This document shows positions 37,581 to 48,054 of a DNA stretch of 64,000 bases, piece after piece. The stretch spans positions 120,905 through 184,904 of the forward strand of contig CAJJBZ010000005.1 of assembly GCA_905182535.1 (NCBI GenBank), given 5' to 3'. Source of the stretch: an uncultured Planktomarina sp. GTDB taxonomy: Bacteria; Pseudomonadota; Alphaproteobacteria; Rhodobacterales; Rhodobacteraceae. Numbering within the stretch: position 1 is the stretch's first letter; each line of letters starts with the position of its first letter. A program made the translations under genes and the position numbers. Below the pieces are notes generated by a model that saw nothing but the letters and a program-made list of their open reading frames with translations, had not been told where the DNA came from and made no database searches.

Positions 37581-38744
37581 ATGATGCCGACTCGATTTGA
37601 TGCTTTGCCTACTGCAACTTGGCCGCGTTTGCGCACCTTGCTCGACGGGCATGCACCGGGTGGGGATGTGATAAATATGACTATTGGGGAGCCTAAACAT
37701 AAGTTCCCAAATTGGGTTGGCCCCACTTTACTCGAAGCCATGGCAGGATTTAATAGCTATCCTGATAATAACGGTACCCCAGAATTGCGTGGGTCTATCG
37801 TAGATTTCTTGCACCGACGATACCGTGTAAAAATGAATGCTGACAGCCAGATTATGGCGCTGAATGGCACGCGTGAGGGTTTGTTTAATGCTGTTGTTGC
37901 ACTGTGTTCATCAGGATCGAAAATATTGATCCCAAACCCATTCTATCAGGTTTATACTGTTGCAGCTATGGCTGTTGGGGCGCAGTCTGTCTATCTTCCG
38001 GCCACTGCAGATTTTGGATTTTTGCCAAATTTAGATGCGTTGACGCCGGCCGAGCTGAACGAGACATCAGCCTTCTTTTTATGCTCACCATCGAACCCAC
38101 AGGGCGCTGTAGCAAGCCTGGAGTATTGGACGCGGTTGATCACATTGGCTGAGACTTACGACTTCAAGATTTTTGCTGATGAATGTTACAGTGAGATCTA
38201 CCGTAACGCTCCGCCGCCTGGCGCTTTAGAGGCTGCAGCATTAATGGACGCGGATCCTGAGCGGGTGGTAGCCTTCCATTCTCTGTCAAAGCGGTCGAAC
38301 CTGCCGGGGCTGCGATCTGGGTTTGTAGCCTCTGGCCCCAAAAATATAACACGGATCAAACAACTGCGAGCCTATGCGGGCTGTCCAATCGCTGGACCTA
38401 TCCAGCATGTTTCTGCTAAGGTGTGGGCAGATGATGATCATGTGGTTGCCAACCGGCAACTCTATTGCAGTAAATTTGAGGTGGCGGACCACATTTTTGC
38501 TGGTTTTAATTCTTATAATTCGCCAGAAGCCGGGTTTTTTTTGTGGATGCCAGTCGAAGATGACGAAGCTGCAACAATAAAACTTTGGACCGAAACAGGG
38601 GTGCGTGTGCTACCAGGATCATATCTGGGGCAAGTCGCAAACGAGCAGAACCCTGGGTCTGGCTACGTCCGAGTCGCTTTGGTGGCTCCAAAAGAAGAAA
38701 TGCAGCGCGGATTAACTACAATGCGTGACTGTCTGTATAAATGA
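37581..38744 (+). CDS. Class I/II PLP aminotransferase (DapC-like)
   Basis: A 387-residue fold-type I aminotransferase. [11 protein letters not shown] and [16 protein letters not shown] near the start, [12 protein letters not shown] near residue 171, [10 protein letters not shown] and the PLP lysine in [19 protein letters not shown] [18 protein letters not shown] near 235 are clear. The sequence most resembles aminotransferases annotated as succinyldiaminopimelate transaminase in Rhodobacteraceae, a lysine-pathway step, but specificity cannot be read off. A dapF gene lies 20 kb away. Either of two adjacent ATG codons (37581, 37584) may start it. It runs into ftsK. Confidence 0.86.
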   Translation: MMPTRFDALPTATWPRLRTLLDGHAPGGDVINMTIGEPKHKFPNWVGPTLLEAMAGFNSYPDNNGTPELRGSIVDFLHRRYRVKMNADSQIMALNGTREGLFNAVVALCSSGSKILIPNPFYQVYTVAAMAVGAQSVYLPATADFGFLPNLDALTPAELNETSAFFLCSPSNPQGAVASLEYWTRLITLAETYDFKIFADECYSEIYRNAPPPGALEAAALMDADPERVVAFHSLSKRSNLPGLRSGFVASGPKNITRIKQLRAYAGCPIAGPIQHVSAKVWADDDHVVANRQLYCSKFEVADHIFAGFNSYNSPEAGFFLWMPVEDDEAATIKLWTETGVRVLPGSYLGQVANEQNPGSGYVRVALVAPKEEMQRGLTTMRDCLYK

Positions 38745-38757
38745 TGTTGAGGTATAC

Positions 38758-41568
38758 ATGGCTTATCCAACCCGCGGACGTGATCCGTTTTTGGACGCAT
38801 CGACCCAAGCTTTTCTAGAAAGGCGAGGTGTTGAGGCTTTTGGCTTGGTTATTTTAGCGGTGGGTGTTTTATTTGCGCTGGGGCTAATGAGCTACTCCCC
38901 AGAGGATTTTACCTGGACCGCCTCGAGTGGGCGCGAGATTGAAAATTGGGCTGGCCAAATTGGTGCTGCGATTTCGTCACCCTTGATTAAAATTATGGGA
39001 CTTGGAGGCTGGGGTATACCGGTTGCATTTCTTGCGTGGGGGTTACGTTTGGTAACACATGCAGGCGCCGACCGTATGTTGATGCGCATAATTTACGCAC
39101 CAATTTTCTGGGCGCTGTGTTCGCTGTATGCTGCAACCCTGACTCCGGTTTCTGGTTGGGCGCATAGCTTTTCAATGGGCGGATTGTTTGGCGATACAGT
39201 TTTGTTTATGCTGCTACAGGTTTTGCCGGGATCGGCTGCATTGGGGGCAAATATTGTCGCCGTAATTTTAGGTGCTTTCGTATTGCTTTTTGGCGGCTAT
39301 GTGACTGGCCTAGTATTTGGAGAAATAAAAACTAGCTTTCGTTTTATCAGTCTGATCGGTGGTCGACTAGTTTCATTTGTGGTCTCTCCGATGTCGAGTG
39401 GTCTGTTGCGCGGTGTGCGGGGCATCGGAACTCGTCAGAAAGACCTTGTTCAACTATATCGTGAGCCAAACTTCAACTCTGTTTCTAGTAGCGAGGCTGC
39501 TAGGGTTGCTTCGGTAGTTCGAGCCGATCCCATGGTTCCCCTGGCCTCGGCTTCATTGCCTTTGCCTGTCCAGCCGGCAGTATCTAAGTCACTACTTTCT
39601 CGCGTTCCTAATATGTTAAAACGTACGCCCGAGCCGATATTAAAGCCGCAATTGCAGTCAGATGACCAAGAATTTTTTGAAGATCCATTACAAGATCGCA
39701 TTCGCAGTAAGATTGCTGATGCCATCAGATCCCGTGAGCCAAAGGTTGCGATGACAAGGCAGGGAGCAACTCCGATTGTTACTGTAAAACCGGGGCGTCC
39801 TATGGGGCCTGCTCCAATGGTTCTACAATACCCCGTTCCAGAAGCGCCTTTTATGGATGACGATGCTGATACGCTGGACGATAAGTATATTTCTAACCCG
39901 GAGATAGTCATTCCAGCGTTTACTGCAGAGCCGCCGCTGACAGCGCAGCCAAAACAGGTTGTGCAGCATGCTATCAAACGGCCAATCCAACCCTCTTCTC
40001 AGGCCATTGCAGAAGCTCAGCCTAAACTAGAATTTGAGCCGGCCCCATCAGAAAAGGCTTATGAAAAACCTCCACTGAGTTTGTTGATGAGCCCGTCCTC
40101 TATCGAAAGACATGTGTTGAGTGATGATGCATTGGAAAGTAATGCGCGGATGTTGGAAAGTGTTTTGGATGACTATGGAGTAAAGGGCGAGATTGTTAGT
40201 GTGCGCCCGGGTCCTGTTGTTACCATGTATGAATTAGAACCTGCCCCAGGTTTGAAAGCCAGTCGGGTAATCGGATTATCGGATGATATAGCGCGCTCCA
40301 TGTCGGCCCTTTCGGCGCGGGTAAGTACGGTTCCTGGTCGCTCAGTTATTGGGATTGAATTACCTAATGAACACCGAGAAATGTGCGCGCTGCGTGAAAT
40401 AATATCAGCTCGTGATTTTGGTGATGCCAATATGAAATTACCGTTGGCCTTGGGTAAAGATATTGGAGGTGAGCCGGTTGTGGCCAATCTGGCAAAGATG
40501 CCTCACTTACTGATTGCTGGGACTACTGGGTCGGGGAAATCAGTAGCTATTAATACGATGATCCTTTCTTTGCTCTATCGTTTGACGCCTGATGAGTGTC
40601 GGATGATTATGATTGATCCCAAGATGCTGGAGCTAAGCGTTTATGATGGTATTCCGCATTTGCTTAGCCCTGTTGTGACAGACCCTAAGAAGGCTGTGGT
40701 GGCATTGAAATGGACTGTTGGCGAGATGGAAGAGCGCTATCGGAAAATGTCAAAAATGGGCGTGCGGAATATTGATGGATACAACAGTCGGGTTAAAGAC
40801 GCCTTGTCTAAGGCTGAAATGTTCAGTCGAACTGTACAAACTGGATTTGATGACGGCACAGGTGAACCCCTGTTTGAGACAGAAAAATTTGAACCAGAAA
40901 CTTTGCCTTATATCGTGGTGATCGTCGACGAGATGGCTGATTTGATGATGGTGGCGGGTAAGGAAATTGAAGCCTGTATTCAGCGTTTGGCGCAGATGGC
41001 GCGTGCCTCTGGTATTCACATCATCATGGCTACGCAGCGCCCGTCAGTTGATGTTATCACGGGCACGATCAAGGCTAATTTTCCGACGCGGATTTCATTT
41101 CAGGTTACATCAAAAGTCGACAGTCGGACTATCTTGGGTGAAATGGGTGCAGAGCAGCTTTTGGGGATGGGCGATATGCTTTACATGGCTGGTGGTGGTA
41201 AGATCACTCGCGTTCACGGTCCGTTTTGTTCTGATGAAGAGGTTGAGGACGTGGTTAATCACCTCAAAACCTTTGGACCACCAACGTACCTTTCTGGCGT
41301 GGTTGAAGGTCCAACGGACGATAAAGAGAGTGACATCGATGCCGTTTTGGGTCTCGGCGGCAATACCGATATGGAAGATGCGCTCTATGATACTGCTGTG
41401 CAGATAGTGGCCAAGGACCGCAAGTGCTCTACCAGCTATATCCAACGCAAGTTGGCCATTGGTTACAACAAGGCGGCGCGTTTGGTCGAGCAAATGGAAG
41501 ACAACGGTTTAGTCAGTGCGGCCAACCATGTTGGCAAGCGTGAGATTCTGTTACCAGAGCAAAACTAG
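38758..41568 (+). CDS. ftsK: DNA translocase FtsK
   Basis: A 936-residue division-site DNA pump. About 180 N-terminal residues hold four membrane helices, followed by a proline-rich linker to about residue 430. The RecA-like motor has Walker [15 protein letters not shown] near 595 and Walker [15 protein letters not shown] near 725. The C-terminal ~65 residues are the DNA-reading gamma winged helix ([20 protein letters not shown]). It clears chromosome dimers at the septum. Start 38758 follows TGAGGT and begins the family N-terminus; the upstream 38725 ATG overlaps the aminotransferase. The reading frame is intact over 2.8 kb. Confidence 0.95.
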   Translation: MAYPTRGRDPFLDASTQAFLERRGVEAFGLVILAVGVLFALGLMSYSPEDFTWTASSGREIENWAGQIGAAISSPLIKIMGLGGWGIPVAFLAWGLRLVTHAGADRMLMRIIYAPIFWALCSLYAATLTPVSGWAHSFSMGGLFGDTVLFMLLQVLPGSAALGANIVAVILGAFVLLFGGYVTGLVFGEIKTSFRFISLIGGRLVSFVVSPMSSGLLRGVRGIGTRQKDLVQLYREPNFNSVSSSEAARVASVVRADPMVPLASASLPLPVQPAVSKSLLSRVPNMLKRTPEPILKPQLQSDDQEFFEDPLQDRIRSKIADAIRSREPKVAMTRQGATPIVTVKPGRPMGPAPMVLQYPVPEAPFMDDDADTLDDKYISNPEIVIPAFTAEPPLTAQPKQVVQHAIKRPIQPSSQAIAEAQPKLEFEPAPSEKAYEKPPLSLLMSPSSIERHVLSDDALESNARMLESVLDDYGVKGEIVSVRPGPVVTMYELEPAPGLKASRVIGLSDDIARSMSALSARVSTVPGRSVIGIELPNEHREMCALREIISARDFGDANMKLPLALGKDIGGEPVVANLAKMPHLLIAGTTGSGKSVAINTMILSLLYRLTPDECRMIMIDPKMLELSVYDGIPHLLSPVVTDPKKAVVALKWTVGEMEERYRKMSKMGVRNIDGYNSRVKDALSKAEMFSRTVQTGFDDGTGEPLFETEKFEPETLPYIVVIVDEMADLMMVAGKEIEACIQRLAQMARASGIHIIMATQRPSVDVITGTIKANFPTRISFQVTSKVDSRTILGEMGAEQLLGMGDMLYMAGGGKITRVHGPFCSDEEVEDVVNHLKTFGPPTYLSGVVEGPTDDKESDIDAVLGLGGNTDMEDALYDTAVQIVAKDRKCSTSYIQRKLAIGYNKAARLVEQMEDNGLVSAANHVGKREILLPEQN

Positions 41569-41654
41569 TCAATGCTGGTCAAAAGTCTCATTCTAACGCG
41601 TTTGTGACAGGTCTAGGTCTTCTGTGCATTATAATTTTGAGTTAGGTTATTGGC

Positions 41655-42250
41655 ATGAAGAAAATTTTTACGCTATTATGCTGCTCCTGGTCACGCTCCG
41701 GCGTCGGGCCTGACAAATTCAGCTTGGACGCTGCTCTCATCTTATCTCAATGCTATGACCACAGCTGAAGCTGCCTTTATCCAGATTACTGATGATGGTA
41801 GCCAGTCAACTGGTCGGATGTATATCAAGCGGCCAGGCCGTATTCGGTTTGAGTATGACCCACCTGAGCTGGCGTCTGGTCATCGTGGGTGGTGGGCAGG
41901 TTGCGGTGTTTGATCCGAAGGCCAACGCTGAACCGATACGTTTTCCTTTGCGTCACACACCATTGAGTTTGGTTCTTGAGAGGACTGTTGATTTAGCGAG
42001 ACGTGATATGGTTATGGCGCACACAAACGATGGGCCACGCACCATCATCACACTGCAAGACCCTGACCGTGCTGAATATGGATATATTCAACTGGTATTC
42101 ACTGACGATCCTATGCAGCTGCGCCAGTGGATTGTAGATGATAACTCAGGCAATAAAACTCAGATTGCTTTGAGCGATTGGACCCAAGACCAAAAGATGC
42201 CAAGTATCCTATTCAACATCCAAGCAGAAATGCAAAAGCGGGCAAACTAA
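41655..42250 (+). pseudogene. lolA: Outer-membrane lipoprotein carrier protein LolA, frameshifted
   Basis: LolA ferries lipoproteins across the periplasm. The signal-peptide start (MKKIFTLL) is in one frame; PASGLTNSAWTLLSSYLNAM with GRMYIKRPGRIRFEYDPPEL is in a second; and LVIVGGGQVAVFDPKANAEP to the end is in a third (open to 42250). One surplus T near 41875 explains the second break; the first, within the signal peptide at about 41675-41705, needs at least one more change. LolA is normally essential, so base errors in the sequence or another copy are likely. It lies right after ftsK, its common neighbour in this group. Confidence 0.85.
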
Positions 42251-42263
42251 TCTATATTTTTAG

Positions 42264-42854
42264 TTAAGTTTTACGACAACGCCGCAATTGACCGTTATAC
42301 ATTTTGGCTCGATTTTCTAAATTTTTTGCAACCCTAAGCAACCAACGTTTCGATTTATAAGACCCGCGGCGATAACCTGTGCGGCCCTCATGGTAAGCTA
42401 AATATTGGTTGCGCGTATCTGACATGGAGATACCAAGTTTCCGACGGCTTTGCGTCATATACCACCCCATGAAGTCCGCAGAATCTCGAATATTTGTCCT
42501 GCTGGCAGTCCAGCGTCCGGCTGTGGCTTTATATTCCTTCCAAGTGCCGTCCAGCACTTGCGCATAACCATAGGCTGAACTTTGACGGCCTACAGGGATA
42601 AGTCCAAACCTATATCTTCGGGGTGTTTTAGCTTTAGATTTGAATTTACTTTCCTGCCAAATAATAGCCATTTGCACTGAAACTGGCACACCATATTTCC
42701 GTTTTGCAGCCATAAAGGCCGGGAAGAAACTGCGCCTTTGATCCAAAATTGAACAGGCATTGTCCAAGTTTCTGGGTGCGTTCACGTTGCCACTGGGCAA
42801 AGAACACCCGGCAAGCAAAGTCACTAAGATCAAAGCGCGAAGGATACTGCTCAT
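42264..42854 (-). CDS. Lipoprotein with lytic transglycosylase (SLT-like) domain
   Basis: A 196-residue lipoprotein: signal LRALILVTLLAGC with a lipobox Cys at about residue 17. The rest resembles small SLT transglycosylases: the catalytic Glu in AIIWQESKFKSKAK near residue 67, then RQSSAYGYAQVLDGTWKEYK and YLAYHEGRTGYRRGSY. It should nick peptidoglycan from the outer or inner membrane surface. Rhodobacteraceae carry similar proteins of this size. It converges on lolA with 13 bp between. Confidence 0.85.
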   Translation of the reverse strand: MSSILRALILVTLLAGCSLPSGNVNAPRNLDNACSILDQRRSFFPAFMAAKRKYGVPVSVQMAIIWQESKFKSKAKTPRRYRFGLIPVGRQSSAYGYAQVLDGTWKEYKATAGRWTASRTNIRDSADFMGWYMTQSRRKLGISMSDTRNQYLAYHEGRTGYRRGSYKSKRWLLRVAKNLENRAKMYNGQLRRCRKT

Positions 42855-42998
42855 GGTGCCACTCGCTCTATTTTATTATACTGTAGTTTTTCACTCTATA
42901 CATAATGATTTGAATTGAATTTGGCAACAAAGTGATGCTGTAAAACGTCACTTGTGTTTTATAAATAATGATCAAGAACTGTCACTCAATCAAATTGG

Positions 42999-43027
42999 CT
43001 TGAAAGCATAGACATTTCAGGCATAAT
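42999..43027 (+). promoter_or_regulatory. Possible RpoH-type promoter of hspQ
   Basis: CTTGAAA at 42999-43005 matches the heat-shock sigma -35, with a 12-base spacer before CAGGCATAAT, a partial match to the -10. It lies about 40 bases before the hspQ start. The -10 is imperfect, so this is a prediction. Confidence 0.4.
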
Positions 43028-43062
43028 TCAAGTAAGAGAAGGTTCGGAGAAAAGGGTGCGAC

Positions 43063-43387
43063 GTGCAGGCTGAAGCTAAATATCATCTCGGGCAAGTTGT
43101 ATGCCATAAAAAGCACCCCTTTCGGGGTGTAATTTTTGATGTGGATCCAGAATTTTCCAAATACAGATGAATGGTATGGGGCAATTCCGGAAGAAGCGCG
43201 TCCCGTGAAAGATCAGCCATTTTATCACTTGTTAGCTGAAAACGATCAGAGCTACTATATAGCCTATGTCTCCGAGCAAAATTTAATAGCCGATATATCG
43301 GGTGACCCTGTGGATCATCCCGATATCGAAGATATATTTGGCCCTTTCGAAAATGGTGCCTATCCGCTGCAGTTTCAGTTAAACTAG
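43063..43387 (+). pseudogene. hspQ: Heat-shock protein HspQ, one-base frameshift
   Basis: HspQ is a small hemimethylated-DNA-binding/YccV-fold protein that modulates Lon and DnaA turnover. From GTG 43063 the frame reads AKYHLGQVVCHKKHPFRGVI and FDVDPEFSK, then stops at TGA. The other frame resumes with NTDEWYGAIPEEARPVKDQP and YHLLAENDQSYYIAYVSEQN to the stop at 43387. Dropping one A near 43159-43161 joins them as FSNTDEWYG, giving about 107 residues, the normal length. The A-run makes a sequencing or replication slip likely. Confidence 0.85.
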
Positions 43388-43389
43388 GC

Positions 43390-44967
43390 TCAATACCCTA
43401 AAGCACATCCGTCTTTTCTTGGGTCGGATGCCCCTTTCAAAACGCCATCGGTGCCAATCAAGATTGCTTGTGCTCCACCAATTGGGTTTTCTGGGACCTC
43501 AACTTTGTGACCTAGGTCTGAAAGGCTCTGGCGAACCTCCAAAGCGTAACCGCGCTCCACCTTCATCAGGCCGTTGTCTGAAAAACATCTGGGTGCGTCT
43601 ATGGCTGTTTGATTGTCCATTCCAAAATCAACCATATTCGAAAGGAAGCGCGCATGGCCGTTGGGTTGATACGCACCACCCATAACGCCGAAAGGCATAC
43701 TAATTCTTCCGTCTTCTGCTAGCATTCCAGGGATTATGGTGTGCATTGGGCGCTTGCCACCCGCTAGCTCATTTGGATGTCCCTGCTCCAACGTAAAGCC
43801 TGCGCCGCGGTTTTGAAATAGTATTCCATACTTATCCGAAGCGATTCCAGAGCCGAAAGAATGAAAGATAGAGTAAATCAGCGATACGGCCATCCTGTTC
43901 TTATCTACGACGGTAATATAGATTGTATCTTTGTGAACGGCTTCGGACAAAGCTGATGGATCCGACATAGCGCGTGCAGGGTCAATCAAATTGGCTAGGC
44001 TTGCTGCGGTTTCTGGGGCCAGCATGTGCGCCATGCGAGTGGTATAATCTGCGTCTGCAATAAAACGATTGCGTGCGTCATAAGCAAGCTTTGCGATCTC
44101 TGCCTCAATGTGTGCTCGTTCTGCACCAAAAGGATCCATACTTGCGATATCAAAATGTGCCATCATATTGAGCATCAACAGGGCTGTGGCGCCCTGGCCA
44201 TTGGCTGGGTGCTCCAACATCTCAACCCCTTGGTAGCTGCTGCGCAAGGGGGTGCCGTAGGTAGCGTTGGTGGCTAAAAAGTCTTCCATAGTATGGCTGC
44301 CGCCTGCTGCTTGAAGGCTGGCAACCATATCTTCAGCAACAGCTCCAGAGTAAAAACCATCACGGCCGTCGGAGGCGATCAAGTCCAGAGCGTCAGCTTG
44401 GGTTGGAGAAGCAAAGATTTGGCCGACTTTGGGGGCAGCACCAGAAATAAGGTATTTATCACGTGCCGTACCCTGTAGCAAAGCTGCGCTTTCCTCCCAG
44501 TCGAAGGCCGCTTTGGGGGCCACTGGTACACCTGCACGCGCATAATGAGTAGCAGGAGCCAAGACTTCGCCCAAGCCCAAGCTACCAAAATCCTTGGACA
44601 TACGACAAAATCCGTCAACAGCGCCTGGGACTGTGATTGCATCTGAGCTATGGATTGGTACCGCGCTCAGCCCTTGGGACCGTAATCCCGCAGCATTTGC
44701 AGCTTTTGGTGCGCGTCCTGATCCATTAAGTGATACAACATCTGCACTTGGATTTTTTTGGATGAGTGCAAACATATCACCGCCCAAACCGGTCATCTGT
44801 GGCTCACAAATACCCAGCAACACAGCGCCTGCAATAGCTGCATCTACAGCGTTTCCACCAGATTTTAATATTTCTAATGCAGTTGCGGTGGCCAAAGGAT
44901 GAGATGTTGCACACATACCGTTAGTTGCAAAAACTGCTGAGCGGCCTGGAAGATGAAAGTCACGCAT
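43390..44967 (-). CDS. ggt: Gamma-glutamyltransferase
   Basis: A 525-residue Ntn-hydrolase that cleaves or transfers gamma-glutamyl groups, as from glutathione. The self-processing threonine is in HKDTIYITVVDKNRMAVSLI near residue 347-350; upstream MTGLGGDMFAL and ILKSGGNAVDAAIAGAVLLGI, and downstream SFGSGIASDKYGILFQNRGAGF are conserved. No signal peptide is visible, so it may be cytoplasmic, as in several Rhodobacteraceae homologues annotated as gamma-glutamyltransferase family. It is convergent with hspQ (2 bp gap) and divergent from the thiolase gene. Confidence 0.92.
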   Translation of the reverse strand: MRDFHLPGRSAVFATNGMCATSHPLATATALEILKSGGNAVDAAIAGAVLLGICEPQMTGLGGDMFALIQKNPSADVVSLNGSGRAPKAANAAGLRSQGLSAVPIHSSDAITVPGAVDGFCRMSKDFGSLGLGEVLAPATHYARAGVPVAPKAAFDWEESAALLQGTARDKYLISGAAPKVGQIFASPTQADALDLIASDGRDGFYSGAVAEDMVASLQAAGGSHTMEDFLATNATYGTPLRSSYQGVEMLEHPANGQGATALLMLNMMAHFDIASMDPFGAERAHIEAEIAKLAYDARNRFIADADYTTRMAHMLAPETAASLANLIDPARAMSDPSALSEAVHKDTIYITVVDKNRMAVSLIYSIFHSFGSGIASDKYGILFQNRGAGFTLEQGHPNELAGGKRPMHTIIPGMLAEDGRISMPFGVMGGAYQPNGHARFLSNMVDFGMDNQTAIDAPRCFSDNGLMKVERGYALEVRQSLSDLGHKVEVPENPIGGAQAILIGTDGVLKGASDPRKDGCALGY

Positions 44968-45137
44968 AGGATCAATTACCTCAATAAATAAAAATTTTTC
45001 TAACCATAGCGATTTTGCCAGCAGTGGCGAGGGCTTGCGTTAGGATTTTGAAATAACAACCTATACGATAGCCGCTCTTGTGCCGAGGGGGGAGAGCAAT
45101 GCATAAGTTATCAAACAATGTTGAATTGGGGCTTTTG

Positions 45138-46325
45138 ATGGAAACAGTTTATATTCTTGGAACTGCTCGAACACCGATGGGTGGGCTTCAGGGCGCATTT
45201 GCATCTGTGCCGGCCAGTCAATTGGGTGGGGTGGCGATTGCTGCTGCGCTTGAGGCCGCGCAAGTTGCGCCTGAGGAAGTAGATGAGCTGTTGATGGGTT
45301 GTGTTTTGCCTGCGGGTCAAGGCCAAGCTCCGGCGCGACAAGCTGGGTTTGCAGCGGGTCTTGGTGAGAAAGTACCTGCTACTACAGTCAACAAAATGTG
45401 TGGATCTGGTATGAAAACTACAATGATGGGCTATGATCAGCTCGCCTTGGGGCGCGATCAAGTTATGGTTGTGGGCGGCATGGAAAGCATGACTCAAGCA
45501 CCATATTTGCTACCAAAAATGCGTGGTGGAGCGCGGCTTGGCCATGGTCCAGTTCATGACAGTATGTTTCTTGATGGTCTGGAAGATGCCTATGATGAGG
45601 GGCGCTTGATGGGTGCATTCGCGGAAGATTGTGCCACGCATTTCCAATTCACACGTGAGGCACAAGACGCCTATGCACTGCGTTCTTTAGAGCGTGCATT
45701 GGCAGCTCAATCTAGCGGTGCCTTTGCCGCTGAGATCACCCCAGTCTCCTTCACCACGCGCAAAGGTACAGCCCAAATTGTGTTAGATGAACAGCCGGGC
45801 AACGCGCAGCCTGAAAAAATCCCACATCTAAAACCTGCTTTTAGTGATAGCGGTACGGTAACGGCCGCTAATTCGTCATCGATTTCTGATGGTGCGGCGG
45901 CCGTGGTTCTAGCCAGCCAAACTGCTGTTGACGCACGTGGCCTCACAGTGCGGGCTAGGATTATGGGTCATGCGTCCCATGCCCAGGCGCCGGGTTGGTT
46001 CACCACAGCGCCGGTGCCTGCCGCGCGCAAACTGTTGGATCTGGTGGGCTGGAGTGTCTCGGATGTTGATCTTTGGGAGGTAAATGAGGCTTTTGCTGTG
46101 GTTCCAATGGCTTTTATGCATGAGATGGACCTGAGCCCGGGTATTGTAAATGTCTATGGTGGGGCCTGTGCATTGGGCCATCCGATTGGCGCTTCTGGTT
46201 CGCGGATCATCGTGACGTTGCTCAATGCGTTGGAGCGCCATGATCTCAAGCGTGGGGTGGCAGCGATTTGCATCGGTGGTGGTGAGGGTACGGCAATTGC
46301 CATTGAGCGGGAATATGGGCAATAA
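45138..46325 (+). CDS. Acetyl-CoA C-acyltransferase (second thiolase)
   Basis: A 395-residue thiolase with the nucleophile Cys in VNKMCGSGMKTTMM near residue 88, EVNEAFAVVPMAF and ACALGHPIGASGSRI near 345, and CIGGGEGTAIAIE at the end. Start 45138 (METVYILGTARTPMG) is preferred over upstream ATGs because the family begins there and GGGG lies 7 nt before it. It is distinct from the thiolase at 3.7 kb, so the two probably have different chain-length or pathway roles. The fRMsr gene begins 1 bp after its stop, implying co-transcription. Confidence 0.92.
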   Translation: METVYILGTARTPMGGLQGAFASVPASQLGGVAIAAALEAAQVAPEEVDELLMGCVLPAGQGQAPARQAGFAAGLGEKVPATTVNKMCGSGMKTTMMGYDQLALGRDQVMVVGGMESMTQAPYLLPKMRGGARLGHGPVHDSMFLDGLEDAYDEGRLMGAFAEDCATHFQFTREAQDAYALRSLERALAAQSSGAFAAEITPVSFTTRKGTAQIVLDEQPGNAQPEKIPHLKPAFSDSGTVTAANSSSISDGAAAVVLASQTAVDARGLTVRARIMGHASHAQAPGWFTTAPVPAARKLLDLVGWSVSDVDLWEVNEAFAVVPMAFMHEMDLSPGIVNVYGGACALGHPIGASGSRIIVTLLNALERHDLKRGVAAICIGGGEGTAIAIEREYGQ

Positions 46326-46326
46326 A

Positions 46327-46782
46327 ATGACTCGAGTGGATTACACTGGTCTGACAAAAGCTATCGCCAGCCTGACGGAGGGCGAAGACGATTTGATCGC
46401 GCTAATGGCCACAGTTGCATGCGAGCTACATCACAGTGATGACCGATTTGACTGGACGGGTTTTTATCGGGTGGTGTCGCCGCAGATGCTTAAGATCGGG
46501 CCCTATCAAGGCGGGCATGGGTGTTTAAAAATTCCTTTTTCGCATGGAGTTTGTGGTGCTGCGGCGCGACTGGGTAAAACCCAATTAGTGCCAGATGTTG
46601 GTGCCTTTGTGGGTCATATTTCATGTGCCAGTTCAACCCGTTCAGAGCTAGTGTTGCCGGTGTGGGATAAGTCTGGTGCATTGTTGGCAGTGTTAGATAT
46701 CGATAGTGATCAACCAGATGCGTTTAGACAAGCCGATGCAGACGCTTTGGCTAAAGTCCTCGCTTCTGTATTTTCGTGCTAA
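46327..46782 (+). CDS. msrC: Free methionine-(R)-sulfoxide reductase (GAF domain)
   Basis: A 151-residue single-GAF-domain protein. The FDWTGFYRVV segment near residue 40 and three cysteines in the expected places (GGHGCLKIPF, GVCGAAA, HISCASSTRSEL) match fRMsr/MsrC, which reduces free methionine-R-sulfoxide with thioredoxin. It sits 1 bp after the thiolase stop. Its proximity to methionine-related genes downstream (homocysteine methyltransferase at 51.2 kb) may be coincidental. Confidence 0.86.
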   Translation: MTRVDYTGLTKAIASLTEGEDDLIALMATVACELHHSDDRFDWTGFYRVVSPQMLKIGPYQGGHGCLKIPFSHGVCGAAARLGKTQLVPDVGAFVGHISCASSTRSELVLPVWDKSGALLAVLDIDSDQPDAFRQADADALAKVLASVFSC

Positions 46783-46854
46783 GGCAAATATGAAATTTTC
46801 TTGATTTTTTTCACGAACATTGATTATCGTAAAAAAAGAAAGATAATATTGAAA

Positions 46855-47424
46855 ATGTATGAAGAAAAATCAGACATAGTCACCCTTGGCGCTGATATCC
46901 GCGCTTTACGCAAGGCGCGAGATCTAACTCTCGTGGAGCTGTCTGATATCCTTGGTCGTTCCGTCGGTTGGTTGAGCCAAGTTGAACGCGACAAGTCAGA
47001 ACCTGGAGTTAATGATCTTCGTGATTTGGCCAAAGCCTTAGATATCTCCGTATCATCCTTGTTTGGCGCTGGCCCCGCGCCAGTAAATGAGGTGGGTTTC
47101 GTGGTGCGCAAAGATAGCCGGCGGCCCATTGGTAGCCGTGAGGCTGGTCTGGTAGAAGAGTTGCTGTCACCAGACCTTACTGATGACTTTGAGATGCTGC
47201 ATTCTACGTTTGAGCCTGGTGCAAGGCTATTTCCAGCTGTGTCGCGCCCCACACAAGAGGTAGGTTATATTTTGTCTGGTCAACTAAAGCTTTGGATTGG
47301 GAGACGTGAGTTTACTCTGTTCCCGGGCGATAGTTTTCGCATCAAGGGCGAGCTTTTTCGCTGGGAAAACCCTGCTGATGAACCTTGTAAAGTGATCTGG
47401 GTCATCGCCCCACCGGTGTATTAA
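46855..47424 (+). CDS. XRE-family regulator with C-terminal cupin domain
   Basis: A 189-residue DNA-binding regulator. Residues ~10-66 are a helix-turn-helix (LGADIRALRKARDLTLVELS with RSVGWLSQVERDKSEPG); residues ~100-185 are a cupin barrel (GYILSGQLKLWIGRREFTLF, GDSFRIKGELFRWENP). Such proteins often sense amino acids or small metabolites and control transport or catabolic genes. Its stop overlaps the start of the first LysE gene by one base (TAATG), so it probably controls that exporter and perhaps the downstream demethylation genes. Confidence 0.88.
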   Translation: MYEEKSDIVTLGADIRALRKARDLTLVELSDILGRSVGWLSQVERDKSEPGVNDLRDLAKALDISVSSLFGAGPAPVNEVGFVVRKDSRRPIGSREAGLVEELLSPDLTDDFEMLHSTFEPGARLFPAVSRPTQEVGYILSGQLKLWIGRREFTLFPGDSFRIKGELFRWENPADEPCKVIWVIAPPVY

Positions 47425-48038
47425 TGTCGCTGCAGGGTTGGATCATATTTGCAAGTTTCTGGGCTGTTTTTGTCGTTACACCTGGGCCAAATGCTGTCAA
47501 TTGCATGAGCAATGGTATGAGCTTTGGCCTTCGCCAAGGCCTCTGGGGCGTGTTGGCTATTTTGACCCAAGCCACTGTGTTCTTGCTGCTATCCGCCTTT
47601 GGCATTACGGCGCTCCTGGTGGCTTCGGCGACAGGATTTATGGTGGCAAAGTTTATTGGTGCAGCGTTCTTAATTTTTCTGGGGGTGCGTGGCTGGATGG
47701 TGGCGACCACTCTACCCAAATTGAGACCCGCTGCGGGATCAATTTATCAGCGGGCTTTAGCTATTGCCACGATCAATGCTAAATCCGTTGTGGGATATTT
47801 GGCGGCCTTCAGTCAATTTGTGCAGCCTGACCTGCCGATCTGGGAGCAGATGTTCGTGATCATGCCTACAGCTCTATTTCTCACGGCCCTGTCCTATACT
47901 GGTTATACGGCACTTGGCGCCGCCCTTGGTAAATCTGCCATGGCCAAAGTGTTCAACGTAACTCTACGTCGCTGTCTGGCCATATGTTTTATAATTTATG
48001 GTGTACTGCTAGTCAGTGCCTCTGTGCCGTCTGGATGA
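47424..48038 (+). CDS. LysE/RhtB family amino-acid exporter
   Basis: A 204-residue membrane protein with about six hydrophobic helices. The family motif near the start, VVTPGPNAVNCMSNGMSFGLRQG (residues ~14-36), is typical of LysE/RhtB translocators that export amino acids or derivatives. The start overlaps the regulator stop. A second LysE-family gene follows 16 bp later, giving a tandem pair of the same fold with different sequence, perhaps subunits with distinct substrates. Confidence 0.88.
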   Translation: MSLQGWIIFASFWAVFVVTPGPNAVNCMSNGMSFGLRQGLWGVLAILTQATVFLLLSAFGITALLVASATGFMVAKFIGAAFLIFLGVRGWMVATTLPKLRPAAGSIYQRALAIATINAKSVVGYLAAFSQFVQPDLPIWEQMFVIMPTALFLTALSYTGYTALGAALGKSAMAKVFNVTLRRCLAICFIIYGVLLVSASVPSG

Positions 48039-48054
48039 TGAGGATGGATACATT

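Noticed and set aside
39450..39977. 175-residue minus-strand frame inside the ftsK linker
   Set aside because: Shadow of the proline-rich linker; composition biased.
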